From Lumbricus rubellus (taxonomy: Eukaryota; Annelida; Clitellata; Crassiclitellata; Lumbricidae), in the NCBI GenBank assembly GCA_945859605.1, contig OX243812.1, positions 804,001 to 868,000 of the forward strand: 64,000 nt of DNA. The letters are read 5' to 3'. Below the pieces are notes generated by a model. The model had not been told where the DNA came from, did not search any database, and worked only from the letters and a program-made list of their open reading frames with translations. Made by a program: the position numbers and the translations under genes. Shown here piece by piece: positions 49,583 through 61,601 of the stretch; within the stretch, counting starts at the first letter, position 1, and every line of letters begins with the position of its first letter.

Positions 49583-51744
49583 CCTTTATCATCCCAGACA
49601 CAGAAATAGTCATTCGATCACTTCTGAACTTTGTTATTATACAGTTTACCAGCTAGATAGAGGCAATTAGTAAAAAAAATTTCTGTTCATATAAAAATTA
49701 TATATATGTTCCCAAAGTGGAACGTTGGGTCACTTTGACTAGTATATATAGGCATCAAGCATTAGTAAAAGTATAACTTTTTCCAAATGATGCATATATA
49801 CAATTTTTTAAAAGGTGTGAATCACAAAGGTTAATACTCCACCTCTACCCCAAATTTTACACACCCCATCCTCAAAATTCCACTCCGCCCCGCCCTTCCA
49901 CCCCACCAAACCCCATGAAATGCTCACATATGAAATTTATGAAAAATAATGTTTCAATTTGTTTTCATACCGGTGTAAAGGTTTCAATTTACCCCCTCCT
50001 AAACATTACCCCCCTGAAAACTGTAATTTGCATCAATCATCGCATTTATTGCACTATAAATATCAGAAAAATTATCCCGCTTCTTGTTTGGGTCGGAAGA
50101 TTTTCATCCGTTATCCGACTTCGTGGTTTGTTATCAATATTTTCATCTGTAACTAAAATAGGGCCTACTAAATCGCCGCTGAAGTTGCATGGAGAAATGG
50201 CTTCGAGGCTATTAGTTTTTTCCGATTAAAATATTGATAACAAACCACGAAGTGGGATGACGGATGATAATCTTCAGACCAAAACAAGAAGCGGGATGAT
50301 TTTTCTGATATTTTTAGTGCAATAAACGCGATGATTGATGCAAATCTAGTTTCCGGGGGGTAATCTGAAACCGGTTTCAAGTTACCGGGGGTAATGTTTA
50401 GGAGGGGGTAATTTGAAACCTTTACACCGGTCCCAACGAACCACTACGCTGACTGTATCCCACAAAGTCCCACAACAATCCCCCACCCACCCAACCCACC
50501 CAACCCAACCCTAATCCACCTCCCCCAAATTTGCCCCCACACAGTCCCACATGTCTGGAGTAAGGTTTCTGGGTCAAACCTCCTCTTCACTTCGAACGCA
50601 CATGGCCCACTTCAACCACATACTCCAACCGTCCATCTATAACCCACCTCCACCGTGCTCCGGCCCACTCCACCCCATTCCCACCCTCCACTCCGACCCA
50701 CCTCTTAAAATGCGCAACATAGGAAATTCATGAAAAACAATTTTTTACTTTGTTTTTCACCTTGGCTCTTCCTTCCCACTTTGACCCCACCCAGCACACT
50801 ACAACCCCATACCACAACCGTCTGACCCCACCCACCTCCACTCTAATTCAGGCCTACCCACGTAACCCACCCCATCTCCCACCTCTCCATGACTCCACTC
50901 CGCGAAAGGCTCAACACATGAAATTCATAGCAAAAAATAATGTTTCAGTTGGTTTTCACCCTTGGTCACACCGCACCCTACCATCCCACAATCCTCACCC
51001 CACCCCGCCATCCCGTGTCCCTACACAACCCACCCTGCGGGAAAACGGAGTAATTTTATAGGCTAATCAGAATTTAAATATAGCCTACGTTGAAAACATC
51101 ATGCTGCAGAAGGCCTAACGCAACTTTTCAAGCTCCTCAAATCCCGAAACAAACCAGTAGGCCTACTATATAATAAAACAATAAAAAATAAGCCTAAAAT
51201 AATAATAGCCTAATGGATCAAATAATAATATTACTATAATTAATAATAATAATATTCATGTTCATATTAGAATGAAAACTACAATCAACGTCAATTTTGT
51301 AGCGAGCAGGGCAAATTTCAATAGAACGTAAAAGTAGGCTAATAATTGTTTCAACTAGTGAGAGTGACCCAACGTTCCCAAAGTGGAACATATCTAAAAT
51401 CAGCTGCGTTGCTCACTCGTAGAACACTACTATTAAAAAATTGACCATAACCAGACAGAATAGACACAGTTCAATCCAAATGTACAATAAAAGCAATTAA
51501 TTATCATGCATTTGCTCCAAAAATTAATTTTCAATATTTTTTAGCAAAAACGTCATTTTTTGCCAAATTTGCATCAAAATAACTATTTTATTAGCAGCAA
51601 CATACTTGAAACAAAAGTAAATAAACATGCACCCATCATTGGCCAAGTAAATGAATATCAATAAGATGACTTACAGTAGGTTTTACCGTCTCTGCAAATT
51701 TTTTAATAATATGTTCCACTTTGGGAACGTTGGGTCAATAAAGG
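49583..51744. mobile_element. Possible piggyBac-type non-autonomous element (2.16 kb)
   Basis: TTAA (49579-49582) followed by CCTTTAT on the left, and ATAAAGG followed by TTAA (51745-51748) on the right. TTAA duplication with CC..GG ends is the piggyBac pattern. The motif gttgggtc, with a 16-bp core gttcccaaagtggaac or its complement, occurs near 49708, 51367 and 51713. The interior is C-rich with three or more diverged copies of a roughly 200-bp unit (for example near 49914, 50708 and 50908). No transposase frame. The terminal match is short. Confidence 0.5.
49969..50431. mobile_element. Nested foldback element with ~190-bp inverted arms
   Basis: The left arm starts accggtgtaaaggtttcaat and includes accccctcctaaacattacc. 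The right arm (about 50225-50431) is its complement, ending gaaacctttacaccggt. The spacer is about 60 bp. It interrupts one repeat unit of the larger element around it. Confidence 0.8.
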
Positions 51745-51838
51745 TTAAAGCGCAGTATAAATGACTAACTGTATTGTATTGTATTGTCACGATACAAATA
51801 AAATACAAGTAGGCCTAGCCTATTCTGTCTTTGCGTAA

Positions 51839-51860
51839 TGACGTCACGGCTCATTTGCAT
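51839..51860 (+). promoter_or_regulatory. CRE plus octamer motif, promoter-like
   Basis: A perfect cAMP-response palindrome TGACGTCA (51839-51846) and an octamer ATTTGCAT (51853-51860) within 22 bp, then gcgccatattgg. No gene has been found nearby. Confidence 0.25.
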
Positions 51861-54800
51861 ATTGGCCTGCGCCATATTGGCTTACAGCTAATGCTTGTTG
51901 ACCTTGGATACGTATGCGAATAGCGCTTATTACAACAATTATTTCCTGTGTTTTTACTGTATTATCTGCGTCAAACTTACTGAAAGGGATAAAGGGTCAA
52001 TTAGAGAAGTCCAAAATACACGAGTTTGAATGTACAGGCTAACGTGCGAAGAATACCGGCGGCTAAAAACTACAGCCAAAGACATGCAAATTGCAATCGA
52101 TCGCAAGAAAAACTGAAAGTCACCGTTAGCCTACTATGAGAACTCTATTTTGCGATGCTCATTGACAGAACAACTTTGCTGGGCCATTTTCGGAATAGTG
52201 CATAGTAGTCAAATTTTTCCTGACTGTGGAATTACTTTAGTTACCTAGTCAGTGTTTTTTTCTTCAAATTTGTTTTCTACTTTGCTGCCTAGTCAGCTGC
52301 AGTGCTGTAGGCTAGTTATATGCAGGGGAACTGTTGGGCCTACTATTTATAAGTCTCCAATCTCCATTGTGTTAACAGTTTACTTCAAAAATATTCAGTC
52401 ATAGCAAGTTTGTTATTAAATTCAATTGTTAAAGCTAATGACAACAAGACTGCAAAGCATCAAATATGTTCAGTAAATATTGAAGAAAATATTTCTGCAG
52501 TTCAGAATCTCTTATATGTGTGAAGCTATATAACCATTGTATTCATAATAGACTTTGCCATTGACTAAAATATGTGCTTGACTCTCAAAAAAGCTCAGGC
52601 AAAACACATAATTATTGGGGGGAAATGTGAAGCTTCCCCGGTTGCTTACATGCATCCGAAAATTGACTAACATATAGTTGCTCTGCTTAGAAACATGCAT
52701 AGAACTGCAGAATAGAATGTGTGCAAAACAAAGTTGCAAAATTCAACTTCACAAGACTGCACACCGGTGCTTGTATCTAAATAGGTCTAATGATGTTCCT
52801 TGCAAAGTTGAATATCATGATCATCAGTGACATAGCTGCTCTTGAGCAACACCCCACTCTCTTGCAGCCAATTTAATTAAAATTAGATTCAACGAGATGG
52901 CAAAATAATAGGCTTAAGCAACGAGTAAAGGCTTCGATACACTTTTAAGCCACAGAGATCTTTCAAATTGGAGGCTGCTATAATGCTCAAAATCCATTAA
53001 AAGTTTTGGTCTGATACTTGTCTATCTTTCAATCAATGCCTTATCATTTTTCAACATTTTACATCAACTGATTCTGCCATGTTTTAAAGTTCAACCAGAG
53101 TGCATCACTGTGCATGTAATATTATGTCCATTGATAAAAGCCAAGCATCACTGTCAGAATAGGGTGACACCAAGGGCAGCTCTGCAGTTCATGACCAAAC
53201 TGACAATCTAGAATAAAACTGGTCTATTTCTAAGCCTGTTGGATCAGCTGTACAGTTGCTAACACCTTTGCAGATGAAGCTGATGATGAAGCGGATTAAG
53301 CAGACAGTTTATAATGTAGAAGCTAAGGAACTTGATGAGTAATGGTGTGCATAAGATAATTATTATTATACAGTTGTCAAGACCAAACACAGCGACAAAG
53401 ATATGAGAATCCAGCACTCAACTGGCTGTCAAGCCTTCTTCTGTTTCTTTGCCAGGCAGAAGACGACAAGTCAAGTTGATGACATGCAGCCAACCCTTTC
53501 TACCCGAACACATCTGTCTCACTCTTTTTTGACTGCTGGTCACAACTTATCTCAGGTTCTCCCAACCGAGCCACTGAATACAGTACCACGCATCTTAGTG
53601 TGTTAGGGCCTCGCTGTTGTAAATATGTGCATGCTGGACCGATGGGTTTCCAGAGGGGGCCATTGGGGGGTAATCACAGCACCCAGGTCCACACTAGTCT
53701 TAATGCTGCTCTGCTCAACTTCCTCGTGCTCCTTTATCACATATTAGGCTTCCCATTCGAAATCAAAAGGCACTTCTTCCAGAACTTTTACCCCCTATCT
53801 CATTCTCAGCTGATCCTTCCAATTCACAACCCAGATGACACGCGTTAGCAGCATCTGACTGCCCTCTGTGATCCTCTGGCAACTGGACTCTTATCTGACA
53901 ACCCTTCTGACTCAACGCAGCGCTCGTGAATAAGCTGGTGCCCCGCGCTTGGCTTTCAAGTGGTGCTTTAGAAATTGTGAGTCTGCAATTACGTTGGAAG
54001 CAGCCCAGTCATTTACAGTCCGTGAAACAGCATAAAGCGCAGGTCTAGGCCTAATTATAGCAGATTTTGGCTCTGGGCTTCTGGCCGAAATTCGTTTCAA
54101 GGATTCGGGCCGCTCCAGGCTGGGTGGTCTTTAGACTGCTATGATCTGTTCGGGTGTAGACCTATGGATAGATCAATAGGCATATAACGATAAATTTATT
54201 CCATCAACTAACAATTCACCGCGTAACGGCGTGTAGCCTACTTGGACAACAGCTCACAGCTGCATACCAACATGGCCGACCATAGAGTCGCACATAGGCC
54301 ACGCCTTTTTTCAAAATCCCTATAATTAATTATGTCTAACTATTTAGCGAAGCCGGCTCGGATAATAGCCTACAAAATAATTTCGCAACCTTTGTAGCCT
54401 ACGCCTACGCGATAGACCGCAGAACTTATAACTGGTAGGCTCTATTAGTTAACTGATACTCTCCGTAATAAACTTTTTTCTGTGCCCCTTTTCCGCAAGC
54501 GTTTGAAAACCATTCTCTTTTATTGAGGTTTGGTGTCAGGACGGGAGCACCTCTGATGAGTTTCCCTTGAAGTGGCGCTATATAAATGCACGATTACGGT
54601 GGTAGGCCTATAGGCTTATGCCTCGCTCATTTTTAAAATAGACTGCAAAAACTGTTTGGGCTGTATTATAATAATAATAATTATGCTGTCCCCTTATAAT
54701 CTCGATGATTACAGTACGGTAGTTTTAACTGAAAAACTAGTTTTTTGTGTCCCATGCAGGTCGGTTTAAGTCGACTTGTAGAAAAAAAAACTCCAAGTGA

Positions 54801-55228
54801 CTTGATTCTCTTTATAAAAATTCGACTTGAGGTCAGTTAATGCGGTGAGCAGAAACGACTCGACTCGACTTGGGATGGTCAAGTCGTCTGAGGTCGACTT
54901 ATTTGGGTCGACTCCCAGGTCTTCCTCTCTACCATAATTTTTGCTACGTAGGCTACATGATTGTATTCTGTTTGACTTGTGCTTTTTGGTTAGCACGTCA
55001 GGATAGGCCTGGGCCTATCTCTTGCTTGCATGCAATGCATGGGCAGCATGGCCCTTCCCTATGGCATGGACTTCAACAGCTCTCTCGGTCATCGATCCTC
55101 TTGGGTAGTCTGTTCTCTCGGGGGTCGCTCGCAATGGAGGCGTCGGGCGATTCTAAAAGGCTCTTGCTGTGAAAAGTGCTTTATAAACTTAGGTCAAGTG
55201 CAAAACAACACTTAGCTTCTCTAGCAGA

Positions 55229-55270
55229 ATAACTATTCAGCAGCAGCTGAACGTGCTGCTGAATAGTTAT
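55229..55270. repeat. Perfect 17-bp inverted repeat with 8-base loop
   Basis: ataactattcagcagca (55229-55245), loop gctgaacg, then the exact complement tgctgctgaatagttat (55254-55270). Confidence 0.9.
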
Positions 55271-56037
55271 ACGGAAACTCATGTGAGAAAGAAATAGGCC
55301 TACCTTCAACTTAACGCGAAAAATATACCATTTAGGCCTACACGTAGACCTATTCCTTTCCTTGGCCAACATAATACAACACCAGTTCCTTTTTCGTTCT
55401 GGACGATGTTACAGTGACTGTTTAATATGTTTCACCTTTTCTATTTTTACTTGATCCATAATAATAATTATTAAAGTTGAGTAGATAACGACATAAATAT
55501 TGTTTCCATAAATTATGATTATGTTTCCGTTCGCCATTTATTCATCCTGGTTATATTTTGACAACAATCTGATTAGTTAGGATCACAAGATTCTTCGAAT
55601 AGGCCTATATGTAAGTTTGAAATATTCAGCAACCATTTCGCCCTGCATGGTCAAAGTTCCGGAAAACGCCGCTCAACTAAAAAATTATCTATAGGCTGAT
55701 TGGTAATTATTTACCTAATTAAGAATGTAGCCTACTCTCACATTTTTATTTTCACGCTTAACTGTATTTTCTAATGCTAAAAAATGATTAAAGTGAAAAA
55801 TATGCATTTCAAATAAATCAATAAAATCTAAAATCCACTTGAATTTCAGCCATGGTTCCCAAGACAAAAGATTTTACAACAGTCACCAAAAATAGCACAG
55901 TCTTAAAACGCTGTCAACATGGCGCTTATAATAATTATTATACCGGACCAATATTTACATATAAGACCACGGGGGTTCTACCTAAACCTCTAGAACTGTT
56001 GGAAGGGCATAGCTTGTAGAGCTGGGAGAGAGAGGTG

Positions 56038-56352
56038 CTAGTTGTGGGCACAGGCGTCCGATCCAGCGCTTGCACTGTACTCGTCGAAGTAGTCGTCGAA
56101 GGCGGTGTACGGACCCTGGTACATGTGACCGTTCTTGAGTCTCATGCCACGACGACGCAGCGTGTGGAACACGACGGGGGTCATCTCACTTCCGGTGTCC
56201 GTCTTGTGCTGCAAGTGCTGCAGGAAGTCAGCCTGCTTGACGTGGTTGATCGGAACGTCATCGTAGCCACCGATACCGAACACATCCCTGTACAACAGCA
56301 ACAGTATAGCAGCGTCGTCGTCAACATCATCGTCATCATCATCATCATTATT

Positions 56353-56406
<54 letters not shown>

Positions 56407-56407
56407 G

Positions 56408-56473
<66 letters not shown>

Positions 56474-56474
56474 G

Positions 56475-56507
<33 letters not shown>

Positions 56508-59500
56508 TATTATCGTCATGGTCATTATCGTCATCGTTGTCATTATCAACTACAGCACTTTATCACATTACCATGTAGACTACCCGGCATTTCCAAGAAG
56601 ACTTATCGGAAGAAGTTTCCGTTTCTTCAAAATGGACATTTTCGCAAACCACAGAAGTCGTTTTGAAAAATTCATTGATTATTTTCTTGGCTTTAACCCG
56701 CAGCACCCCTCACTCCCCTCCCATCCCGTCCCTCCCCCAACACGCTCTCGAACGTTCTCATTAAGTGAGCATGCATCATTTGCAGGGGCGGATACAGGAA
56801 TTTTCGAAGGGGGGGGCCAAAAAATTTTGGGCCTGGGTCGGAATTTTTTTGTCGCTTGGCCGAAACCAGAGTTTAATTTAGTCCCCCCCCTCTGGGGGTG
56901 AGAGTGGTGAGGGAGGGGTATGGGGAGGGGATATCCCCTCCCCACCAGAAACTTTTTGAATTTTCACATGCAATTGTAGCATTTTAAGCTGTTTTCTTAG
57001 CAAAATAGCTGTATTTTCAGTGCTCATAAGAGTGCCACAAAATCTCAATAAATATAGACTATACTTTAAAAATAGTGGGTTTTTTTAATTTCCACACTGC
57101 AACAGTGCTCTTGTGAGATGTCATTTGAACAGAATTACTCAATTCGTTCAGTAATAATAAAAAATATATATAATTACAATATTAATAATATCTATATTAT
57201 GTATCGAGTTCAGCGGCTCAGTTTTGCTGTTGCTGGGTTATTATAGTGAATAACGTCAGACATGAGGGTAATTATATTACATAAGCTGACTTTTCAGCAC
57301 AAGAATCAGCTTATCCCTGTTTCCTAAGATGGTCCTGAAATACCAGAACACACTTTGCAGTTAAATATTAACAAATGGTACGCAAACCAGCCAAGAACTC
57401 ATAAATTGGGGGGGGGGTCAAAATCTGAAAGTCATGTAGTAACGATGTTGTTTTACCAGGTGTTCAAATAACAGAACCAAAACATTTTGAAATTTGAGTT
57501 TAAAATTTGAAAGATAGCGCTGGAGAGAAGCTATTCGGTTGAACAAAAATAGTATTTGTGCAAATATTAAGAGTAAGTAACACTCATTTTAACAGAGGAT
57601 TGTATCAGATTGCTAAAAACACTTCAGTATATGCAGTATACATGTAGCCTATAATACAAGGAATGCACTCTTATAGGCATGCACGGAGTTTATCAGGGCT
57701 AGGGGCTAAGGCCCCCCCCAAGAACCCACAGATTTAAAAATTGGCCGTACATTTTCAGGGGCTAGGAAAAGCTTGCAATCAAATTTTTTCTATTTTTTGC
57801 ATATTTTATTTAGATATTTGCACAAGTTTTAAACCCTTTACCCAGAGTTAAATAATCATGTATAAGCCTAGGCCTACATGTAATTTAGCAGGAAAAGCTC
57901 TAGCTTTATCCTGCATTCCATAATGGTCAGGATTTGGAAAAGAAATTGAACATTTACCATCGGTAGGCCTATAACAGGCAACTTTTTGATGTGCCCATTG
58001 AACCTGTTGAACTTTTAACATAATATAAAAAAATCCTTCAAAGTTATTTCCAAATGTGTGTCGGGTAACGCATGGGCTTACTGTTGACAATTCCATCAGC
58101 GGTAGCTTCTGCAAAGAGATCATTTAGCAAAGTGGGGAGTTAAGAACATGCATGGGTATTTTTCACAGAGGTTTCTTGATGTTAATTTCTCATTTTCACT
58201 TTCTGAAGTTTCTAATCAGAATTGCTTCTTTTTGCAAGGAAATTTGTTCAAAAAATCGAAAACTATTATAGATAAAAGTAGGCTTTTTAATTCTCTAATG
58301 TGAAGAAATTTGTTATAAACCCCAAAAGTTGTAGTGAGAAAAATAGGTTTCAATTTTCCAGGGGGGCAAGTGCCCCCCCTTGCCCCTATGTGCGGGCGCC
58401 CATGCACATATAGACTAAATTCAAAACTTAACAAGTTGCATTTGGAAAAAACTAAATTAATTCCTAATACTATTGTTAGTGTTAACTTGCTTTGTAATTA
58501 ATAGTTAGTTGCTATTGGTTTTAATTGTGTTTATTGGTGTTAATATTTTTACATTTTACTATGAATATATACACGAATAAGATACATTGTATGCCATCAA
58601 TATTATTATAGTCGGATACTGTTGAAAGATTATTTCTTTTTGTTGCTTTATATTAAGACAATGCAATTGTCTGAGAGGCTTAGATTTAAATACATTTATA
58701 TATTAATTCTCCTGGCCAGGACTGATCCCCTGCAAAAAATCTTTTGGGTGACCATGAATGGGGGGCCACGTCCCATGGAGATTTGGAATGGGGGGGGGCA
58801 TGGCCGGATTGCCCCCCCCCCTTGGATCCGCCCCTGATCATTTGGATATCTCAAGTCTAAAGCGTCGTCCATTCAAATCTTGCCCAAACGAATTCACTCT
58901 CCAATACCTTACTCTCAAAAATTGCTCCAATATAATGGAAACTAATCCATGGGATTGATTTGAATTGATTTAAATAATGATTTAATTAATTATTTAATTA
59001 TAATTAATGAAGCAGCTGCTCACTTGCGTTCTTCATGTGGATAGTCTGGAAATGGTAGAGCACGGGCATTGTACTGCTTCTTTTCACCCGTCTGAAACAA
59101 CAATAGTAGTATTTACAATAATAAAAAATAGTAATAATAAAAGCACGAAGAAGAGAAGATGAAGATGATGAAGAAACAGAAAAGGAATAGGATGGAAAAG
59201 AAGAGTCGACATGTAGTTCCTGTTCATTCGCTAGATGGCGGGATTTGTCATAGTGAAATTATAGCACCTGCAAAAACCTACACAATCATCCATCCAGAGC
59301 AGACCAGAGAAATGGCTGTATATAGTGATCAGGTGATCGCTCGATTCATTGGCCTCCATGCCGTCTATAACTGATGTTAAGAGAGCAACTTAAATATAAA
59401 AAAATACTGGGTGTTACAATAATAATTGATCAGCGTCTCTACTGTCTGTGAGCAATGAGCACGTCGAAAACACTCTTAGCTCATGTGTCTCTTCAAGTTC

Positions 59501-60237
59501 TCAATATTATTATGCACCCTGCACGTGCTGCGTGCACGTGGCATGCCCAGGCTGGCTTTGCATGTAATTTTCATGGCACATGGCGTAACAGCAATCTTAT
59601 TCGTCGTGAATTTTTATAGCGCCGCTCAAAGATAAACCGATCAGAGGCGCTCTCGAGTCTCGACTCGTTCCTCTTACTACCACTTGAGACGACTTTGGGC
59701 AACTAGGAGATCGGTGTCCTCCAAGGTGTTTTAATACGACTATGGTACATGCCTTTATCTCCTCACGAATTGACTACTGTAACTCCCTACTAATTGGGCT
59801 TCCCAAGGTTCGCTTGTCATCTGTGCAATCTGTGCCAAATTTTGCTGCTAGACTTATCGCACGACTTCCTCGATACTCGCACATCTCCACATACATGACT
59901 CATGACTTTCACTGAGATGTGAGAGTTGCGGTAGGCCTCCGACTTCAGTTTGAGATTAAAACGAAGATTATTAATGTCATTCCATCATGTTCTGATAAAG
60001 TCAATCAGTTTTCGTGAATAGGCGTTACATAAACACCCACTTTCAACAACAATAGACTAACCAGCGTAGCAGATATGTATGTATTACTATGTCTAGACAA
60101 GCGTCATCATTAAAGAGAGAAGTCGAATCGAATATTATTATACGAACCATCTGAGCGAGTTTTTCCAGCGCTTCTTTCTTGCGCTGAAGGAACCTTGCCT
60201 GTCTTTTCGCCTCCTGATGGTAAGCCGTATCACACAT
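56038..60237 (-). CDS. Unrecognised 135-residue protein (3 exons)
   Basis: Exons on the minus strand: 60237-60148, 59091-59024 and 56287-56038. The splice sites (G|gttcgt, ttcag|A, AA|gtgagc, tacag|G) keep one reading phase to a stop at 56038. Exon 1 is a charged helix-like stretch, MCDTAYHQEAKRQARFLQRK, then KEALEKLAQM. Exon 2 contains NARALPFPDYPHEER. Exon 3 contains DVFGIGGYDDVPINHVKQAD, TPVVFHTLRRRGMRLKNGHM, then YQGPYTAFDDYFDEYSAS. No signal peptide, no membrane segment, Asp/Tyr-rich tail. I do not recognise the family. The ATG is chosen because upstream in-frame codons are an ATC/GTC microsatellite; an acceptor-like ttgtag at about 60250 leaves room for an upstream exon. Intron 2 holds an ATC microsatellite and a hAT-like element. 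Confidence 0.65.
56328..56515 (+). repeat. (ATC)n microsatellite
   Basis: About 60 atc triplets with occasional atcgtc and att, beginning about 40 bp from the third exon of the unrecognised gene, inside its intron. Poly-Ile and poly-Met frames are compositional. Confidence 0.95.
56783..58836. mobile_element. hAT-like non-autonomous element (2.05 kb)
   Basis: Ends caggggcggatacagg and ttggatccgcccctg are inverted copies, flanked by a perfect 8-bp duplication atcatttg (56775-56782 and 58837-58844). The interior near 56920 (ccctccccaccagaaa, then gcattttaagctg) matches the element at 61.6 kb. No transposase frame is visible. G/C homopolymer runs sit near both ends. Confidence 0.85.
59608..59930 (+). 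mobile_element. Decayed LINE reverse transcriptase fragment
   Basis: The plus-strand translation from 59741, VHAFISSRIDYCNSLLIGLP, then FAARLIARLPRYSHIS, is the typical C-terminal region of CR1/L2-like LINE ORFs. A matching tail fragment (tatagcgccgctc to cagaggcgctct) at about 59615-59660 is in the opposite orientation. Confidence 0.7.
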
Positions 60238-60239
60238 GA

Positions 60240-60298
60240 TGACGACGACTACAACGACGACGACGACGACGACGATGATGATGATGATGATGATGACG
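60240..60298 (+). repeat. (GAC)n(GAT)n microsatellite
   Basis: gacgacgac followed by gatgatgat, directly upstream of the first exon of the unrecognised minus-strand gene. Confidence 0.9.
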
Positions 60299-60708
60299 AA
60301 TGTGGAGTTCCTTTCTTTCCCTGCCAACCCTTAAGTCAAGTTCCGATCGACGCAGCCGGGAAACTCCTCTGAGCGAGGAAATCTCTCTGGACCCGTTGTC
60401 ATGGAGACAGGAAATGACGTCAGTGGAATAAATGTTGACGGCATTGTTCCTCTGGTCTATTTCGTTATTGTTTATAATAGGTAGCTGATATGCGCAATGG
60501 CACATATAGGATTTTTAATTTTATTTATTTATTTATATATATAATATAATTATACATGTATAATTATATTCTATTATATAAATAACATGTATGCGAATGT
60601 ATGTATTTATGGACATAATTATAGATGCCTATTGTGTCGGTTAGATTCAGGTTAACGGGTCGTGAGGGTCGGTCAGGGTAAAATTAAGCGTCGTGAGGGT
60701 AGCTTAGC

Positions 60709-60712
<4 letters not shown>

Positions 60713-60777
<65 letters not shown>
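60713..60777 (+). repeat. (TA)n microsatellite
   Basis: Pure TA dinucleotides leading straight into the second Helitron copy. Confidence 0.95.
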
Positions 60778-60781
<4 letters not shown>

Positions 60782-61526
60782 CTTTCCAACCGTGCGTTAT
60801 GAGTGTTTTCGAAAACTAACGAACCGATTGTTTTGAAATTTTTACAAAACCTTCCATTCCAATAGAACCGTGTTGTATTATGCTTTTTTCCCGAAAACCC
60901 CAATCTTTTCCACAAAAAGAGAACTTTGAAATCCGCTCGACCGCCATTTGCAAATTATACATGTCCCAACGTCCATGAGGGTTGCCAGATTTCGGAAACG
61001 TTTTTTGTCGCGACATCACGTTGAAAAGTCGCCCAAAAGTCGCGAGATGACCAACTTCGATCTGGGTTGCCCAAAAGTCGCCCAAAAGTCGCGATAGGGC
61101 ATATGTCGCTGTCGGGAAGGAACGTGTGAGGGAGGAAAGAAGGAAGAGGGAGCGGGACAAAGAGGGAGTGAAGGGACCGGAGGGGAGGGATGGAGAAGAA
61201 TGGGAGGGGAGGGGTAGAAGGAGGAGGGGAGGAGGGAAGGGGAGTGGAAGGAGAGGCGGAGGGGAGGGGGAAGGGGGAGGGAGGGAGACGTTGGAGGGGG
61301 AGGGGAAAGGGAGGGGGACGGAGAGGGGACGGGAAGGGGAGGAGGAGGGGAAGGGGAAGAGGCGGCGGAGGGGAGGGGGACAGGGGAGGAGGAGGGGGAC
61401 GGGGGAGGGGAGGGGGACGGAGAGGGGGATGGGGGGACGGGTAGGGGGAGGGGAGGGAGACGGGGGATGGAAGGAGGCAGATGACAGTCTTTTCTGCCAC
61501 AGCAACGCGTGGCCGGGTACAGCTAG
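60778..61526 (+). mobile_element. Second non-autonomous Helitron copy
   Basis: Homologous to the copy at 45.4 kb: gaaactttccaaccgtgcgt, ccttccattccaatagaacc, gtcgcccaaaagtcgc, and the same 3' hairpin and terminal gccgggtacagctag followed by T. The 5' end is lost in the TA microsatellite. The internal purine minisatellite (about 61130-61480) is nearly three times as long as in the first copy. Confidence 0.8.
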
Positions 61527-61601
61527 TTATATATATATATTATATATATATACATTGTATATTTATATGGGCTAGTGTCGCCGTTAATATCGTCGGATAT
61601 T

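Larger units (their letters stand above)
51745..56037. other. Gene-poor stretch, no gene recognised
   Basis: Mostly unique AT-rich DNA. A retroelement tail remnant (gagcacctctgatgag to aagtggcgctatataaatgc) lies at 54543-54590. Small open frames such as 53403-53606 (+) show no family I recognise and may be retroelement debris. Confidence 0.5.

Noticed and set aside
58260..58430. Nested inverted-repeat element around gcgggcgcccatgcac, with a partner near 57678
   Set aside because: The two ends match only over a few bases and no target duplication is visible.
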